Shown here: positions 1 through 8,253 of the stretch, piece after piece | Position numbering within the stretch: position 1 is the first letter of the stretch | Layout of the letters: each line of letters opens with the position of its first letter | Assembly (NCBI RefSeq): GCF_002812955.1 | Contig: NZ_PFXK01000002.1 | Location: forward strand, 124,001-188,000 | Source: Vibrio sp. HA2012 | Lineage (GTDB): Bacteria > Pseudomonadota > Gammaproteobacteria > Enterobacterales > Vibrionaceae | Length of the DNA stretch: 64,000 bases | Direction of reading: 5' to 3' | Position numbers and translations under genes: made by a program | The notes under the pieces: model-generated | Told to the model about the DNA's origin: nothing | The model's input: the letters and a program-made list of their open reading frames with translations, nothing else | The model's database searches: none

Positions 1-789
1 ACCTTATCCACGGCTTTGATTCGGGGTGATCAGAACGATATTAATATTAATTATGTTGATATTCGCTATGCCGGTCTTAAGCCGTGGGACGGAGCCTGGA
101 CAGAATTTGGTATTGATTATGCGATGCCTAATCCAACCGATGATCAGGAAGACGCTGATCTGGACTTTGATAATGCCGTGATGCTGACAGCAGAGCTTAG
201 TCAGAGTTTTTCAAAAGGCTATAACAAAACGGTACTTCAGTATGCTGACAACGGTCTGGCTCAGAATATGGTTACCCAGGGGGGGGGATGGTATGACAAC
301 TGGGCTACAGCATCGACTGACCAGATTGAGAAAGTAAATAAAGCGAAAGGGTACCGTTTAATTAATACCGGTGATATCAAGCTTACCGATAACTTTATGT
401 TCCAGCATGTTCTGACTCTTGGCTATGCTCAGGATCATGAAACTACGTGGGCGGAAGTTGTTCCGGCTACAACATGGAAAGAAGTGGATTCTGAAAAACT
501 GTTCTCTTTGGTTGTTCGTCCAGCTTATAACTGGTCGAAAAACAACAAAACACTTTTTGAGCTTGGTTACTACAAGACAACTCAGGATCTAGTCGGTGGG
601 GGAGACTATGAAAACAGCGGGCAAAAATTGACCATTGCTCAGGTGATCAGTGCTGGCGATTATATTCTGGCGCGTCCGGAAATGCGTTTTTATGCTACTT
701 ATGTGAAAAATAATGAAAGAGATTCATTCAATGGTGGACGTGATGACAGCGATATCCGAATCGGTGCTCAGATTGAAGCCTGGTGGTAA
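1..789 (+). CDS. Maltoporin-type outer-membrane porin, C-terminal part (cut by window edge)
   Basis: This is the C-terminal 262 residues of a trimeric carbohydrate porin of the LamB family. The frame is open from the first base, so the start lies outside the window. The protein shows alternating beta-strand character, the family segment ENSGQKLTIAQ, a run of RPEMRFYATYV, and the characteristic end AQIEAWW with a terminal aromatic residue for outer-membrane assembly. LamB proteins let maltodextrins and other sugars diffuse through the outer membrane. A strong terminator follows, and a LacI-family gene comes next, so the porin may be under sugar-dependent control. The exact sugar cannot be read from this fragment. 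ScrY-like sucrose porins are the main alternative. Confidence 0.88.
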   Translation, partial: TLSTALIRGDQNDININYVDIRYAGLKPWDGAWTEFGIDYAMPNPTDDQEDADLDFDNAVMLTAELSQSFSKGYNKTVLQYADNGLAQNMVTQGGGWYDNWATASTDQIEKVNKAKGYRLINTGDIKLTDNFMFQHVLTLGYAQDHETTWAEVVPATTWKEVDSEKLFSLVVRPAYNWSKNNKTLFELGYYKTTQDLVGGGDYENSGQKLTIAQVISAGDYILARPEMRFYATYVKNNERDSFNGGRDDSDIRIGAQIEAWW

Positions 790-848
790 TTTCTCACCAA
801 TAGTGTACCTATTGTAATCCACGTTATTGATTGTAATTAGCGTTATTT

Positions 849-882
849 GCCTGCAGAGCAAGCCTTGCCTGCAGGCTTTTTT
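849..882 (+). terminator. Intrinsic terminator after the maltoporin gene
   Basis: GCCTGCAG (849-856) pairs with CTGCAGGC (869-876), with a 12-base loop, followed by six T residues. It ends the porin transcript 60 bases after its stop codon. Confidence 0.85.
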
Positions 883-1007
883 ATGCAACTTTTTTGTTGT
901 GTTTATTTCAGCATTGTTGAGAATGTGACGGATATGAGGCAATCCGTTATTCTCTGTTCCTGAAATGGTGTAGACTAAGTGTCCGACCGCTTGGGGAACA
1001 GGAAAAA

Positions 1008-2012
1008 ATGGCAACAATCAATGACGTATGCAAGGCTACCGGTGTGTCTAAGGCGACCGTATCCAGAGTGATTAACGGTAGTGAACATGTGAAAGAACAG
1101 ACTCGTCAGTTAGTGCTGGCAGCAATGGACTCTTTAGGGTATCAGCCCAATGCTTTTGCCCGGGCACTTGCAACCAGCAGTTATAATACGTTTGGCCTTA
1201 TTTTGCCTCATTTTGAAAGCCACTATTTCGGTTCTATGCTGACGCAGGCTGCACAGGATATGCAAAAAGCAGACAAAAAACTGTTTGTGATGGACAGCCA
1301 TAATAGTGTCGAAGGGGAAATCGATGCGATCCGTTCCCTGAAAGCACATTACTGTGATGCCATTATCATTTACAGCCGTCATTTGTCAGAACAACAATTA
1401 TCTGACATTCAAAAAGATATCAAAACACAATTGATTATCCTTAACCGTTCTTTATCAGATGATAACCTGTTCAGTTTTGGTTTTGATCAGCACCAAGTAG
1501 CACATCTTGCAACGGATTATCTGCTGGATCTTGGCCACCGGAAGATTGCCTGTATTACAACTTCTCTGTCCAGCGATACCGGACGGCAGCGTTTGGCGGC
1601 ATATAAAACCAGTCTGGAATCCCGCTCGGTTGCGATAGATGACGCTTTGATTTATGAAGGTGAGAGCACTTTGCAGAGTGGCTATGATGCAACGATGGCT
1701 TTGCTTGATAGCGGTATCTCGTTTTCTGCTATTTTTTCCTGTACCGATTCAATGGCAATGGGCGCTGTTCGGGCTTTACATGACAGAGGAGTAAAGGTTC
1801 CCGAAGAGGTGTCGGTTATCGGTATTGATGGTGAACCTGCCGGAGCTTATGCTGTACCACGTTTATCTACGGTTAAATTACCTATCGTAGAATTAACCAG
1901 AGATGCAATCTTAATAGCCTTGGCGATGAACAAAAAACAAGGTATAGAGCAAAAACATTACCAGTATCAGGGAATCTTGCTGGCAAAAGAGTCAACGCAG
2001 GATCTGAGATAA
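1008..2012 (+). CDS. LacI-family sugar-responsive transcriptional regulator
   Basis: This 334-residue repressor has the standard LacI layout: an N-terminal helix-turn-helix (TINDVCKATGVSKATVSRV, residues 3-21), a hinge region near residues 45-60 (LGYQPNAFARALA), and a periplasmic-binding-protein-like effector domain to the C terminus with the usual FSCTDSMAMGA and VSVIGIDG segments. AGGA and GGGGA lie just upstream of the ATG. It follows the maltoporin gene by 218 bases in the same direction but is separated from it by a terminator, so it has its own promoter. Control of the porin or of an upstream sugar operon is an inference. The ligand is unknown. The end abuts the convergent TetR gene with a 2-base gap. 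Confidence 0.92.
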   Translation: MATINDVCKATGVSKATVSRVINGSEHVKEQTRQLVLAAMDSLGYQPNAFARALATSSYNTFGLILPHFESHYFGSMLTQAAQDMQKADKKLFVMDSHNSVEGEIDAIRSLKAHYCDAIIIYSRHLSEQQLSDIQKDIKTQLIILNRSLSDDNLFSFGFDQHQVAHLATDYLLDLGHRKIACITTSLSSDTGRQRLAAYKTSLESRSVAIDDALIYEGESTLQSGYDATMALLDSGISFSAIFSCTDSMAMGAVRALHDRGVKVPEEVSVIGIDGEPAGAYAVPRLSTVKLPIVELTRDAILIALAMNKKQGIEQKHYQYQGILLAKESTQDLR

Positions 2013-2014
2013 TT

Positions 2015-2611
2015 TCAGGCCATATAGAGTATCAGGAAACTGTTCACCGCTCTTTCAACCACTTCACAGATAGCTTGTTCATCGGGCTGTTTGATGATTC
2101 CCAGTGCAAATTGTTCTCTGAGTTCCGCCTCCAGCAGGGCTCTTAGCTGCAAGGCTGCAATCCAGGTATCACAGCTTTTCAGTGCTCCATTTTCCACATG
2201 GTAAGCTAAAAAGTCCTGCAAATGTGTCAGGCCTCTTTTGGGGCCGTTTTCAAAAAAGTGTCTGCCCAGGTCGGAACGATCCGCTTCGGTATATGCCATT
2301 TTCGTTACCATGGCCAGTTCCGGAGAATAGAGAGATGTCAGATACTTGCAGCCGAAGTCTGTCAGAGCTGGCTTGATATCTATGACCGTAGACAGGCTGT
2401 GAAAAGCTATGGTCATCTGTTCTGCAACTGATTCCATCACCGCAGTGAAAATCTCTTCTTTAGAGCTGAAATAGTTATAAAGCGTGGCTTTAGACCCGCC
2501 CACTTTTTTCGCGATGGCGGACATAGATGTCTGGCTAAATCCATGTTTAGTAAACTCTTCTTTTGCCGTGTCCAGAATAGCCTGTCGACGCTCTTCACTC
2601 TTTACTCGCAT
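2015..2611 (-). CDS. vceR: TetR-family repressor of the efflux operon (VceR-like)
   Basis: This is a 198-residue TetR/AcrR-type repressor. The N-terminal DNA-binding domain holds the canonical segment SMSAIAKKVGGSKATLYNYF followed by SKEEIF. The C-terminal part is an all-helical ligand pocket of ordinary length (TetR_C of the AefR-like kind). It is divergent from a three-gene outer-membrane factor / HlyD / DHA2 exporter operon, the same arrangement as VceR and vceCAB in Vibrio cholerae. A 22-bp palindrome lies in the shared intergenic region at the exporter promoter. Likely ligands are hydrophobic drugs, detergents, bile compounds or plant phenolics, by analogy. The name is by context and family, not by direct identity. 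Confidence 0.88.
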   Translation of the reverse strand: MRVKSEERRQAILDTAKEEFTKHGFSQTSMSAIAKKVGGSKATLYNYFSSKEEIFTAVMESVAEQMTIAFHSLSTVIDIKPALTDFGCKYLTSLYSPELAMVTKMAYTEADRSDLGRHFFENGPKRGLTHLQDFLAYHVENGALKSCDTWIAALQLRALLEAELREQFALGIIKQPDEQAICEVVERAVNSFLILYMA

Positions 2612-2648
2612 GTATCCACCTGCCTGATTAAAACGGCGTTAGTTTCGC

Positions 2649-2696
2649 TTGACGAACGCCGTCTGTCAAGTTATAACTGTACCGTACGGTTTAGTT
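2649..2696 (+). promoter_or_regulatory. Exporter promoter with overlapping TetR operator
   Basis: TTGACG (2649-2654), a 17-base spacer and TATAAC (2672-2677) form a good sigma-70 promoter. A 22-base imperfect palindrome (2675-2696, core ACCGTACGGT, 18 of 22 positions symmetric) starts inside the -10 box, so a bound repressor would block polymerase. A further 8-bp inverted repeat, ACGGCGTT (2633-2640) and AACGCCGT (2655-2662), flanks the -35 box. Confidence 0.75.
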
Positions 2697-2710
2697 ATGA
2701 GGTTTTTAAG

Positions 2711-4180
2711 GTGATACAGAACACACTTTTAGTGCGATCAGTGAAAGCGGGAAGAATTCATGCCTGTGCGGTAGCTGTAGCCGGTGCAGTGCTGCTGGGC
2801 GGCTGTTCAATGCCGTCTGACTACACAATGGAGTCAGTAAAATCAGCAGAAGAGCTGGGGTATACCCAGACATTTAAAGATATTCAGGCCATGAACTGGC
2901 CAAACGATGCATGGTGGGCCCGTTATCAGGATGCGCAACTGGATTTGCTCATTCAGGAAGCACTAAAAGATTCGCCGACACTACGTATTGCTGAATCCAG
3001 GCTAAAGCATGCTCAGGGGATCGCTCAGCAAATTGGTGCAATTAAAAAGATTCAGGTTGGTGCAGAAGCCACTGCATCTTTGACTAAAGTGAGTTATGGC
3101 TATCAGGCGTATCATTACCCGATGTACTGGAATGATTTCGGCACAGTTACGACGAACTTTTCTTATGAATTTGATTTCTGGGGTAAAAATAAGGCATCCG
3201 TTGCGGCGGCTGCCTCAGATTATGCTGCAACAGAAGCAGAGCATGCATCAACAAGACTGATGCTTTCTACCTCGGTTGCTAATGCTTATGCAGAACTGGC
3301 AAGACTGTACTCGAATCTGGATACCGTAGAAGCGGCTGTTAGAGTGCGGCAGAAAACGGTGGAACTGCTGACAAAACGTTTTGATAACGGTCTGGAAACC
3401 AAAGGTGCCGTCAGTCAGGCCAAAGCTGCAGCTGCCAGTGTTGAAGCCGAATTGTTAGGTATTAAAGAGTCGGTCGAACTGCAAAAAAATGCGCTGGCGG
3501 CTTTGATGGGAAAAGGCCCGGATCGTGGACGTACAATCAGCCGTCCTACTGTGCAACTATCGGATACGTTTGGCTTACCGGAAGACCTTGGTGTCGGACT
3601 GCTTGGACATCGTCCTGATGTCACCGCTGCCCGCTGGAGAGCAGAAGCGGCTGCTCAGCGCATCGGTGTCGCAAGAGGTCAGTTTTATCCTAATGTGAGT
3701 TTATCCGGTTTTATCGGTTTTCAGGCATTCGGTATCGATAACCTGACCAATGACGGTAATGATGCCGGCAGTATCGGTCCGGCGATTTATCTGCCGATTT
3801 TTAATGGCGGACGTCTTGAAGGGCAACTGACCTCTGCAGAAGCAGACTATGAAACCGCAGTCAGCAGCTATAACGCTACACTGACGAATGCTCTGCAGGA
3901 AGTAGCAGATACCATGACCAGTACCAAAGCTCTTGATGCACAGATCAGTAAAACCAGACAGGCAGTAGACGCTGCGAAAGAGGCTCATCAGATTGCAAGT
4001 AACCGCTATAAGGGGGGACTGGCAAGATATCTGGACGTACTGACGGCAGAAGATGCATTACTGAACAGTGAAAGGGCGCTGGTTAACCTGCAGTCCCGGT
4101 CATTCAGTCTGGATCTGTCATTGATACATGCTCTGGGGGGCGGATATGAATCTACGCCGACTCAGGCACAGGATAAGTAA
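2711..4180 (+). CDS. vceC: Outer-membrane efflux lipoprotein, TolC/NodT family (VceC-like)
   Basis: This 489-residue outer-membrane factor forms the exit duct of a tripartite pump. The frame is open further upstream, but GTG at 2711 is preferred. GAGG stands 8 bases before it, it lies downstream of the promoter and operator, and it gives a short lipoprotein signal ending in LLGGC. Two outer-membrane-efflux repeats follow, including DAWWARYQDAQLDLLI, the FSYEFDFWGKN segment, GHRPDVTAARWRAEAA and the second-repeat block with NRYKGGLARYLDVLTAED. It is the first gene of an operon with the HlyD adaptor and DHA2 transporter. NodT-type factors are anchored by an N-terminal lipid. Substrates are not shown by the sequence. 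Confidence 0.92.
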   Translation: MIQNTLLVRSVKAGRIHACAVAVAGAVLLGGCSMPSDYTMESVKSAEELGYTQTFKDIQAMNWPNDAWWARYQDAQLDLLIQEALKDSPTLRIAESRLKHAQGIAQQIGAIKKIQVGAEATASLTKVSYGYQAYHYPMYWNDFGTVTTNFSYEFDFWGKNKASVAAAASDYAATEAEHASTRLMLSTSVANAYAELARLYSNLDTVEAAVRVRQKTVELLTKRFDNGLETKGAVSQAKAAAASVEAELLGIKESVELQKNALAALMGKGPDRGRTISRPTVQLSDTFGLPEDLGVGLLGHRPDVTAARWRAEAAAQRIGVARGQFYPNVSLSGFIGFQAFGIDNLTNDGNDAGSIGPAIYLPIFNGGRLEGQLTSAEADYETAVSSYNATLTNALQEVADTMTSTKALDAQISKTRQAVDAAKEAHQIASNRYKGGLARYLDVLTAEDALLNSERALVNLQSRSFSLDLSLIHALGGGYESTPTQAQDK

Positions 4181-4225
4181 ACAGTCGTTGTAAGTTTTTA
4201 ATAGGTTTCTAGAAGGTTTTTAATA

Positions 4226-5422
4226 ATGAGTTCAACAGACAACACTCAAAACAGCGAACAGTTCGATCAGGCACAAGCGGCTCGGTCACGCAAAAAAGGT
4301 TTTATCGGATTGGCGGCAGCCATTGTTATTGCAGCCGGTGGTTATGGTGCCTACTGGCATTTTATCGGATCCCGTTATATCAGTACTGACAACGCTTATG
4401 CTGCCGTTGAAATTGCAGCTGTAACTCCAGCGGTCGGCGGTATCGTTTCTCAGGTCAATGTGGTTGATACCCTGTATGTCAATAAGGGAGATGTACTGGT
4501 CACTATCGATGATACTGATGCCCGGATTGCACTGGCTCAGGCTGAAGCCGATTATGCGTTGGCTAAGCGTCGGGTGCGCAGCTATCAGGCCAATGATGAA
4601 GGTCTGGATGCTTTGGTCAATGCTCGAGAAGAAGATGAAAAAAGAGCTCGAGCGCAACTGGAGTCAGCACAGGCTAACTACCAGCGCGCTAAGATCGATC
4701 TGGAACGTCGTGAAGATCTGGTTAAATCAGGATCGGTATCCGGAGAAGAACTGACTAATGCCAAAACAGCATTTACTCAGGCCCAGGCAAATTTGAATGT
4801 GGCAAAAGCGGCGGTAAATCAGTCGGTTGCTAACCGCATGTCTACTATTGGTAATCAAAAGGCCAATGCTGCACTGATTGATAACACAACAGTGGATAAT
4901 AACCCACAAGTCTTGCTGGCTAAAGCTCAGCTTGATCAGGCTAAAATCAATCTGGAACGCACGGTTATCCGAGCACCGATCAGTGGTGTGATTGCTCAAC
5001 GTCAAGTACAGGTCGGCCGCCGGGTTCAGGTTGGCGCTCCTTTGATGACAGTTGTCCCTGTGCATGATATGCATATCGACGCAAACTTTAAAGAAGTTGA
5101 GCTGCGTGAAGTTCAGGTTGGTCAGGAAGTGGAAGTCACTTCTGATCTGTATGGTGATGACGTTGTTTACCATGGTGTTATCACGGGTCTTTCTGGCGGC
5201 ACAGGTTCTGCGTTTTCTATGATCCCGGCACAAAATGCAACAGGGAACTGGATTAAAGTGGTACAACGCCTTCCTGTGCGTATCGAACTGGATGCCAACG
5301 AACTTCAGGCTCACCCACTGCAGGTTGGTTTGTCTATGGAAGTGACGGTGGATACAAAATCACAGGTAGCGAAAGAAGTACTGGCACAGTACCAAGCAGT
5401 GAACGGATCTGAACAGGGTTAA
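4226..5422 (+). CDS. vceA: HlyD-family periplasmic adaptor of the DHA2 pump (EmrA/VceA-like)
   Basis: This 398-residue membrane-fusion protein has one N-terminal membrane helix (about residues 25-47), then YISTDNAYA, the hallmark start of the EmrA lipoyl half-motif. A long alpha-hairpin coiled coil covers about residues 90-220, the second lipoyl half (IRAPISGVIAQRQVQVG) follows, and a beta-barrel domain ends the protein. It bridges the inner-membrane exporter and the outer-membrane duct. GAAGG precedes the ATG. It sits 45 bases after the outer-membrane factor and 8 bases before the exporter, so the three are surely co-transcribed. Length and domain order are normal for EmrA. Confidence 0.93.
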   Translation: MSSTDNTQNSEQFDQAQAARSRKKGFIGLAAAIVIAAGGYGAYWHFIGSRYISTDNAYAAVEIAAVTPAVGGIVSQVNVVDTLYVNKGDVLVTIDDTDARIALAQAEADYALAKRRVRSYQANDEGLDALVNAREEDEKRARAQLESAQANYQRAKIDLERREDLVKSGSVSGEELTNAKTAFTQAQANLNVAKAAVNQSVANRMSTIGNQKANAALIDNTTVDNNPQVLLAKAQLDQAKINLERTVIRAPISGVIAQRQVQVGRRVQVGAPLMTVVPVHDMHIDANFKEVELREVQVGQEVEVTSDLYGDDVVYHGVITGLSGGTGSAFSMIPAQNATGNWIKVVQRLPVRIELDANELQAHPLQVGLSMEVTVDTKSQVAKEVLAQYQAVNGSEQG

Positions 5423-5430
5423 GGTGAAGT

Positions 5431-6969
5431 ATGAGTTCTGCTTCTGATCAAAACCAAGTTCAGCCGTTATCCGGAGGAGCCCTGTTTCTCGGGGTTCTTT
5501 GTCTGGCGATGGCCAACTTTCTGGCCATTCTGGATACGACGATTGCGAACGTGTCTGTATCGAACATTGCCGGAAGCCTCGGAACATCAACCAGTCAGGG
5601 CACTTATGTCATCACGTCTTATGCGGTAGCAGAAGCGATTTCTGTACCACTGACTGGCTGGCTGGCGTCTCGTTTCGGTTCAATCCGGGTGTTTGCAACC
5701 TGTTTTATTATGTTTGGGATCTTTTCACTTTTTTGTGGAATGGCAACGAATATGACGTCTCTGGTGGCGTTCCGGGTTCTGCTGGGATTTTCTGGTGGTC
5801 CTTTGATGCCGCTGTCGCAGACGTTGATGATCCGTATCTTTCCGAAAGATAAAAGTCATGCTGCTATTGGTATCTGGAGTATGACTACTCTGGTTGCACC
5901 TATTATGGGGCCGATACTGGGTGGTGTGTTGTGTGACCAGCTTAGCTGGCCGTATATTTTCTTTTTCAAGGTGCCGTTTGCGATCATTGCGGGTTATGCA
6001 AGCTGGAAGCTGCTGAAGAAATTTGAAACTAAAACAGACAAGTCCGGTATTGATGTGGTTGGCCTGGTGCTGTTGGTTGTGTGGGTTGCTGCACTGCAGA
6101 TTATGCTCGATGAGGGTAAAGATCACGACTGGTTTGAATCTGCCCGGATAACCACACTGGGTATCGTTGCAGCCATTGGCTTTGCTTCTTTCCTGATTTG
6201 GGAAATGACGGCACGTAAACCCGTGGTTGACCTGAAGGTATTCCGGCACCGGGGATTTACTACCTCAATGATGACCTTATCCTTAGGGTTCGGAGCATTT
6301 TTTGCAATATCGGTGATCACACCGCTCTGGTTACAGATCTATATGGGATATACGGCAACGATATCCGGCTATGCAACAGCAACTATGGGGATACTGGCGG
6401 TATTTCTGGCTCCGTTGATTGCAAATCTGTCCAGTAAATTTGACCCGAGGCCGTTTGTGTTTGCCGGGGTATTATGGCTGGGGTTGTGGACCTTTATCCG
6501 TAGTTATGCCAATTTAGATATGACGTTTGCACAGGTAAGCTGGCCGATGTTTTTTCAGGGGATCGGCATGCCGCTGTTCTTTGTCCCCCTGACAGCAATA
6601 GCTCTTGGATGTGTTAATCCGAATGAGATGGAGTCGGCGGCTGGCCTGATGAACTTTATCCGGACACTCTCTGGTGCCTTTGCTACTTCTATGATTAATA
6701 CGTCATGGGAGCGGGAAACAAGGTATGTGCATTCTGAACTGTCAGGTTTGACCGATCAGCATGGTGTTGCGACTCATGCAATGCAGTCCACTGGGATGTC
6801 TATGGATCAGATCCGGGGTTCCGTTGACTGGATAGTACAAAAGCAAAGTGTGATGGTTGCGACGAATCAATTGTTTGTGATTATTGCAGTGATATTTGCA
6901 GTAGCCGCCTGTGTTATCTGGCTGGCTCCGAAACCGAAGCATTCGGTTGACCCGGGGGCGGCACACTAA
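5431..6969 (+). CDS. vceB: DHA2-family multidrug exporter (EmrB/VceB-like)
   Basis: This is a 512-residue inner-membrane drug:proton antiporter of the major facilitator superfamily, 14-helix DHA2 branch. Visible family marks are FLAILDTTIANVSVSNIAG in helix 1, VITSYAVAEAISVPLTGWLASRFG over helices 2-3 (motif A region), the RVLLGFSGGPLMPLSQTLM segment, and the antiporter motif C in APIMGPILGG. It is the last gene of the operon and is followed by a strong bidirectional terminator. With the adaptor and duct it would expel hydrophobic compounds directly to the outside. Whether plant phenolic aglycones released by the glycosidases further along are substrates is only a thought. Confidence 0.94.
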   Translation: MSSASDQNQVQPLSGGALFLGVLCLAMANFLAILDTTIANVSVSNIAGSLGTSTSQGTYVITSYAVAEAISVPLTGWLASRFGSIRVFATCFIMFGIFSLFCGMATNMTSLVAFRVLLGFSGGPLMPLSQTLMIRIFPKDKSHAAIGIWSMTTLVAPIMGPILGGVLCDQLSWPYIFFFKVPFAIIAGYASWKLLKKFETKTDKSGIDVVGLVLLVVWVAALQIMLDEGKDHDWFESARITTLGIVAAIGFASFLIWEMTARKPVVDLKVFRHRGFTTSMMTLSLGFGAFFAISVITPLWLQIYMGYTATISGYATATMGILAVFLAPLIANLSSKFDPRPFVFAGVLWLGLWTFIRSYANLDMTFAQVSWPMFFQGIGMPLFFVPLTAIALGCVNPNEMESAAGLMNFIRTLSGAFATSMINTSWERETRYVHSELSGLTDQHGVATHAMQSTGMSMDQIRGSVDWIVQKQSVMVATNQLFVIIAVIFAVAACVIWLAPKPKHSVDPGAAH

Positions 6970-7004
6970 CCAGCATTCCGTTCTGATCATTTAGTCATCG
7001 AATA

Positions 7005-7034
7005 AAAAGCCCGTATGAAATCATACGGGCTTTT
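7005..7034. terminator. Bidirectional intrinsic terminator
   Basis: A perfect 14-bp stem, AAAAGCCCGTATGA (7005-7018) against TCATACGGGCTTTT (7021-7034), has a 2-base gap at its centre. The A-rich and T-rich ends give a U tract on both strands, so it closes both the exporter operon and the convergent methyltransferase gene. Confidence 0.9.
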
Positions 7035-7063
7035 GCATTAAGAAAAAGTCAGTATGGGGATGC

Positions 7064-7894
7064 TTATTTAGTTGCAGAAATACCACATAACGTCAATAAA
7101 TCAGCCTTTTTCAGATAGGTTTCCAGTGCCGGTACTACCCGGAAAGCATTCCGTAGATCCTGATATTGTTGCCGGAGTTCTTCAGGATCTCGGCACTGCC
7201 TCTTATGGGCTCTGAGCAGGGTATTTTTGTCCGTTGCCCGGGAAGAGACAAATTCAATAACATCAACCTGATAACCGAGCATCTCCAGCAATAATGCACG
7301 CATGGAATCAGCCAGCATATACAGCATTCTGTCCCGGTATATGGTGTGACGTGTTATACCTTTAGTCGTTTTCATTGTCTGCATTGATTTTTTTATGCTG
7401 TGTTGGCAGCAGGATGCAGAAAGAATATGTCTGGCCTGATTCTGTGCCCCCAGTAGGATGGCTTTATCTGTTGCAGTATCACAAGCGTGCAGTGAATAAG
7501 CCAGATCCACTTTTCCTTGATGTTGGTAGGTCGCAATATCACAGGCATGGAAGAACATGTCACTGAAGCCGAGCTGTTGTGCAAATTCACGGTTTTTATC
7601 CATCAGCCGTTCATTTATATCGATACAATGCAACTGGACGGGCCGTTTCATGATTATCTGGTAAAAGTAATACACGATAAAACTCAGATAGCAGTTTCCG
7701 GCTCCGCTATCAATAATGACCAGTTCACGTTTTGTTGAGTAATGTCTTAGCTGGCTATGTATAGTTTCTAAATAGGCCAGGATCTGTTCCAGTTTTTTAC
7801 TCTTATCCTGGAACTGTTTTTGCTGTGGCAGGAGCAATCCGAAATGGGTCGAAAACTCTGCCAGCTGTATTTTAGTCTCATGCCCGATTAGCAT
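7064..7894 (-). CDS. SAM-dependent methyltransferase, METTL25/RRNAD1-like (Methyltransf_32 type)
   Basis: This 276-residue cytoplasmic protein has a Rossmann methyltransferase core. VIIDSGAGNCYLSF (about residues 58-71) is the AdoMet-binding motif I. CIDINERLMDKN is the acidic end of strand 2, and LAYSLHACDTATDKAI matches the LHxC(G/D) segment of the Methyltransf_32 group. GGAGGA lies just before the ATG. The paired cysteines in SASCCQHSIK resemble the ASCC motif of this group. Targets of bacterial members are not established, and an RNA or protein substrate is possible. It is monocistronic, convergent with the efflux operon, and has no obvious functional tie to its neighbours. Confidence 0.78.
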   Translation of the reverse strand: MLIGHETKIQLAEFSTHFGLLLPQQKQFQDKSKKLEQILAYLETIHSQLRHYSTKRELVIIDSGAGNCYLSFIVYYFYQIIMKRPVQLHCIDINERLMDKNREFAQQLGFSDMFFHACDIATYQHQGKVDLAYSLHACDTATDKAILLGAQNQARHILSASCCQHSIKKSMQTMKTTKGITRHTIYRDRMLYMLADSMRALLLEMLGYQVDVIEFVSSRATDKNTLLRAHKRQCRDPEELRQQYQDLRNAFRVVPALETYLKKADLLTLCGISATK

Positions 7895-8073
7895 GAATCC
7901 TCCTGAAAAAATACAGATGAGGTGCTGACAGCAAAGAGGGGTTTATACTACGGGAAGAGGGGAATGCATTGAAGAAGCCATCCTGCAGACAGACCCATAC
8001 AAAGCATCAGATACACCCCATCATTACGTCTGAACGTAATAAATCAAAATAAAGTCACCGCAGTGCGGTAACC

Positions 8074-8174
8074 GTTAAGTTAAAGGGGACTGAGTTTTGT
8101 ATTGGCTTTGCTACAGTTCCAGAATTACCGTCTTACGATCTCGTCGTTCCGGATGGGCTTTTCCTTAATTTAAC
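8074..8174. repeat. Possible small relic element with inverted ends
   Basis: The stretch begins GTTAAGTTAAAGG, and its other end, read on the minus strand, begins GTTAAATTAAGG. These are similar terminal inverted repeats about 101 bases apart, enclosing no open frame. This could be a MITE-like or IS relic, or chance in AT-rich DNA. Confidence 0.25.
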
Positions 8175-8190
8175 TGGTGATTGAATATTA

Positions 8191-8218
8191 AGCGGGCTAA
8201 GGATACTCCTTAGCCGCT
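8191..8218 (-). terminator. Hairpin after the AraC gene, probable terminator
   Basis: AGCGGGCTAAGGA (8191-8203) pairs with TCCTTAGCCGCT (8207-8218) around a TAC loop with one bulge. It lies 36 bases beyond the stop of the minus-strand AraC gene and is followed on that strand by TTAATATT, a weak U tract. Confidence 0.5.
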
Positions 8219-8253
8219 GGGATGTCTATTTAAATGGATAAGGAGAAGTACTC

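Larger units (their letters stand above)
7895..8253. other. Intergenic region without a gene
   Basis: No convincing coding frame is present. It holds an inverted repeat ATTACGT-CTGA-ACGTAAT (8023-8040), a small ACCGCA-G-TGCGGT hairpin near 8057-8070, a 101-base stretch bounded by matching ends (8074-8174, listed separately) and a strong hairpin at 8191-8218. Confidence 0.6.

Noticed and set aside
724..1017. 97-residue minus-strand frame over the maltoporin end and terminator
   Set aside because: It spans a clear terminator and the opposite strand of two real genes; composition is not protein-like.
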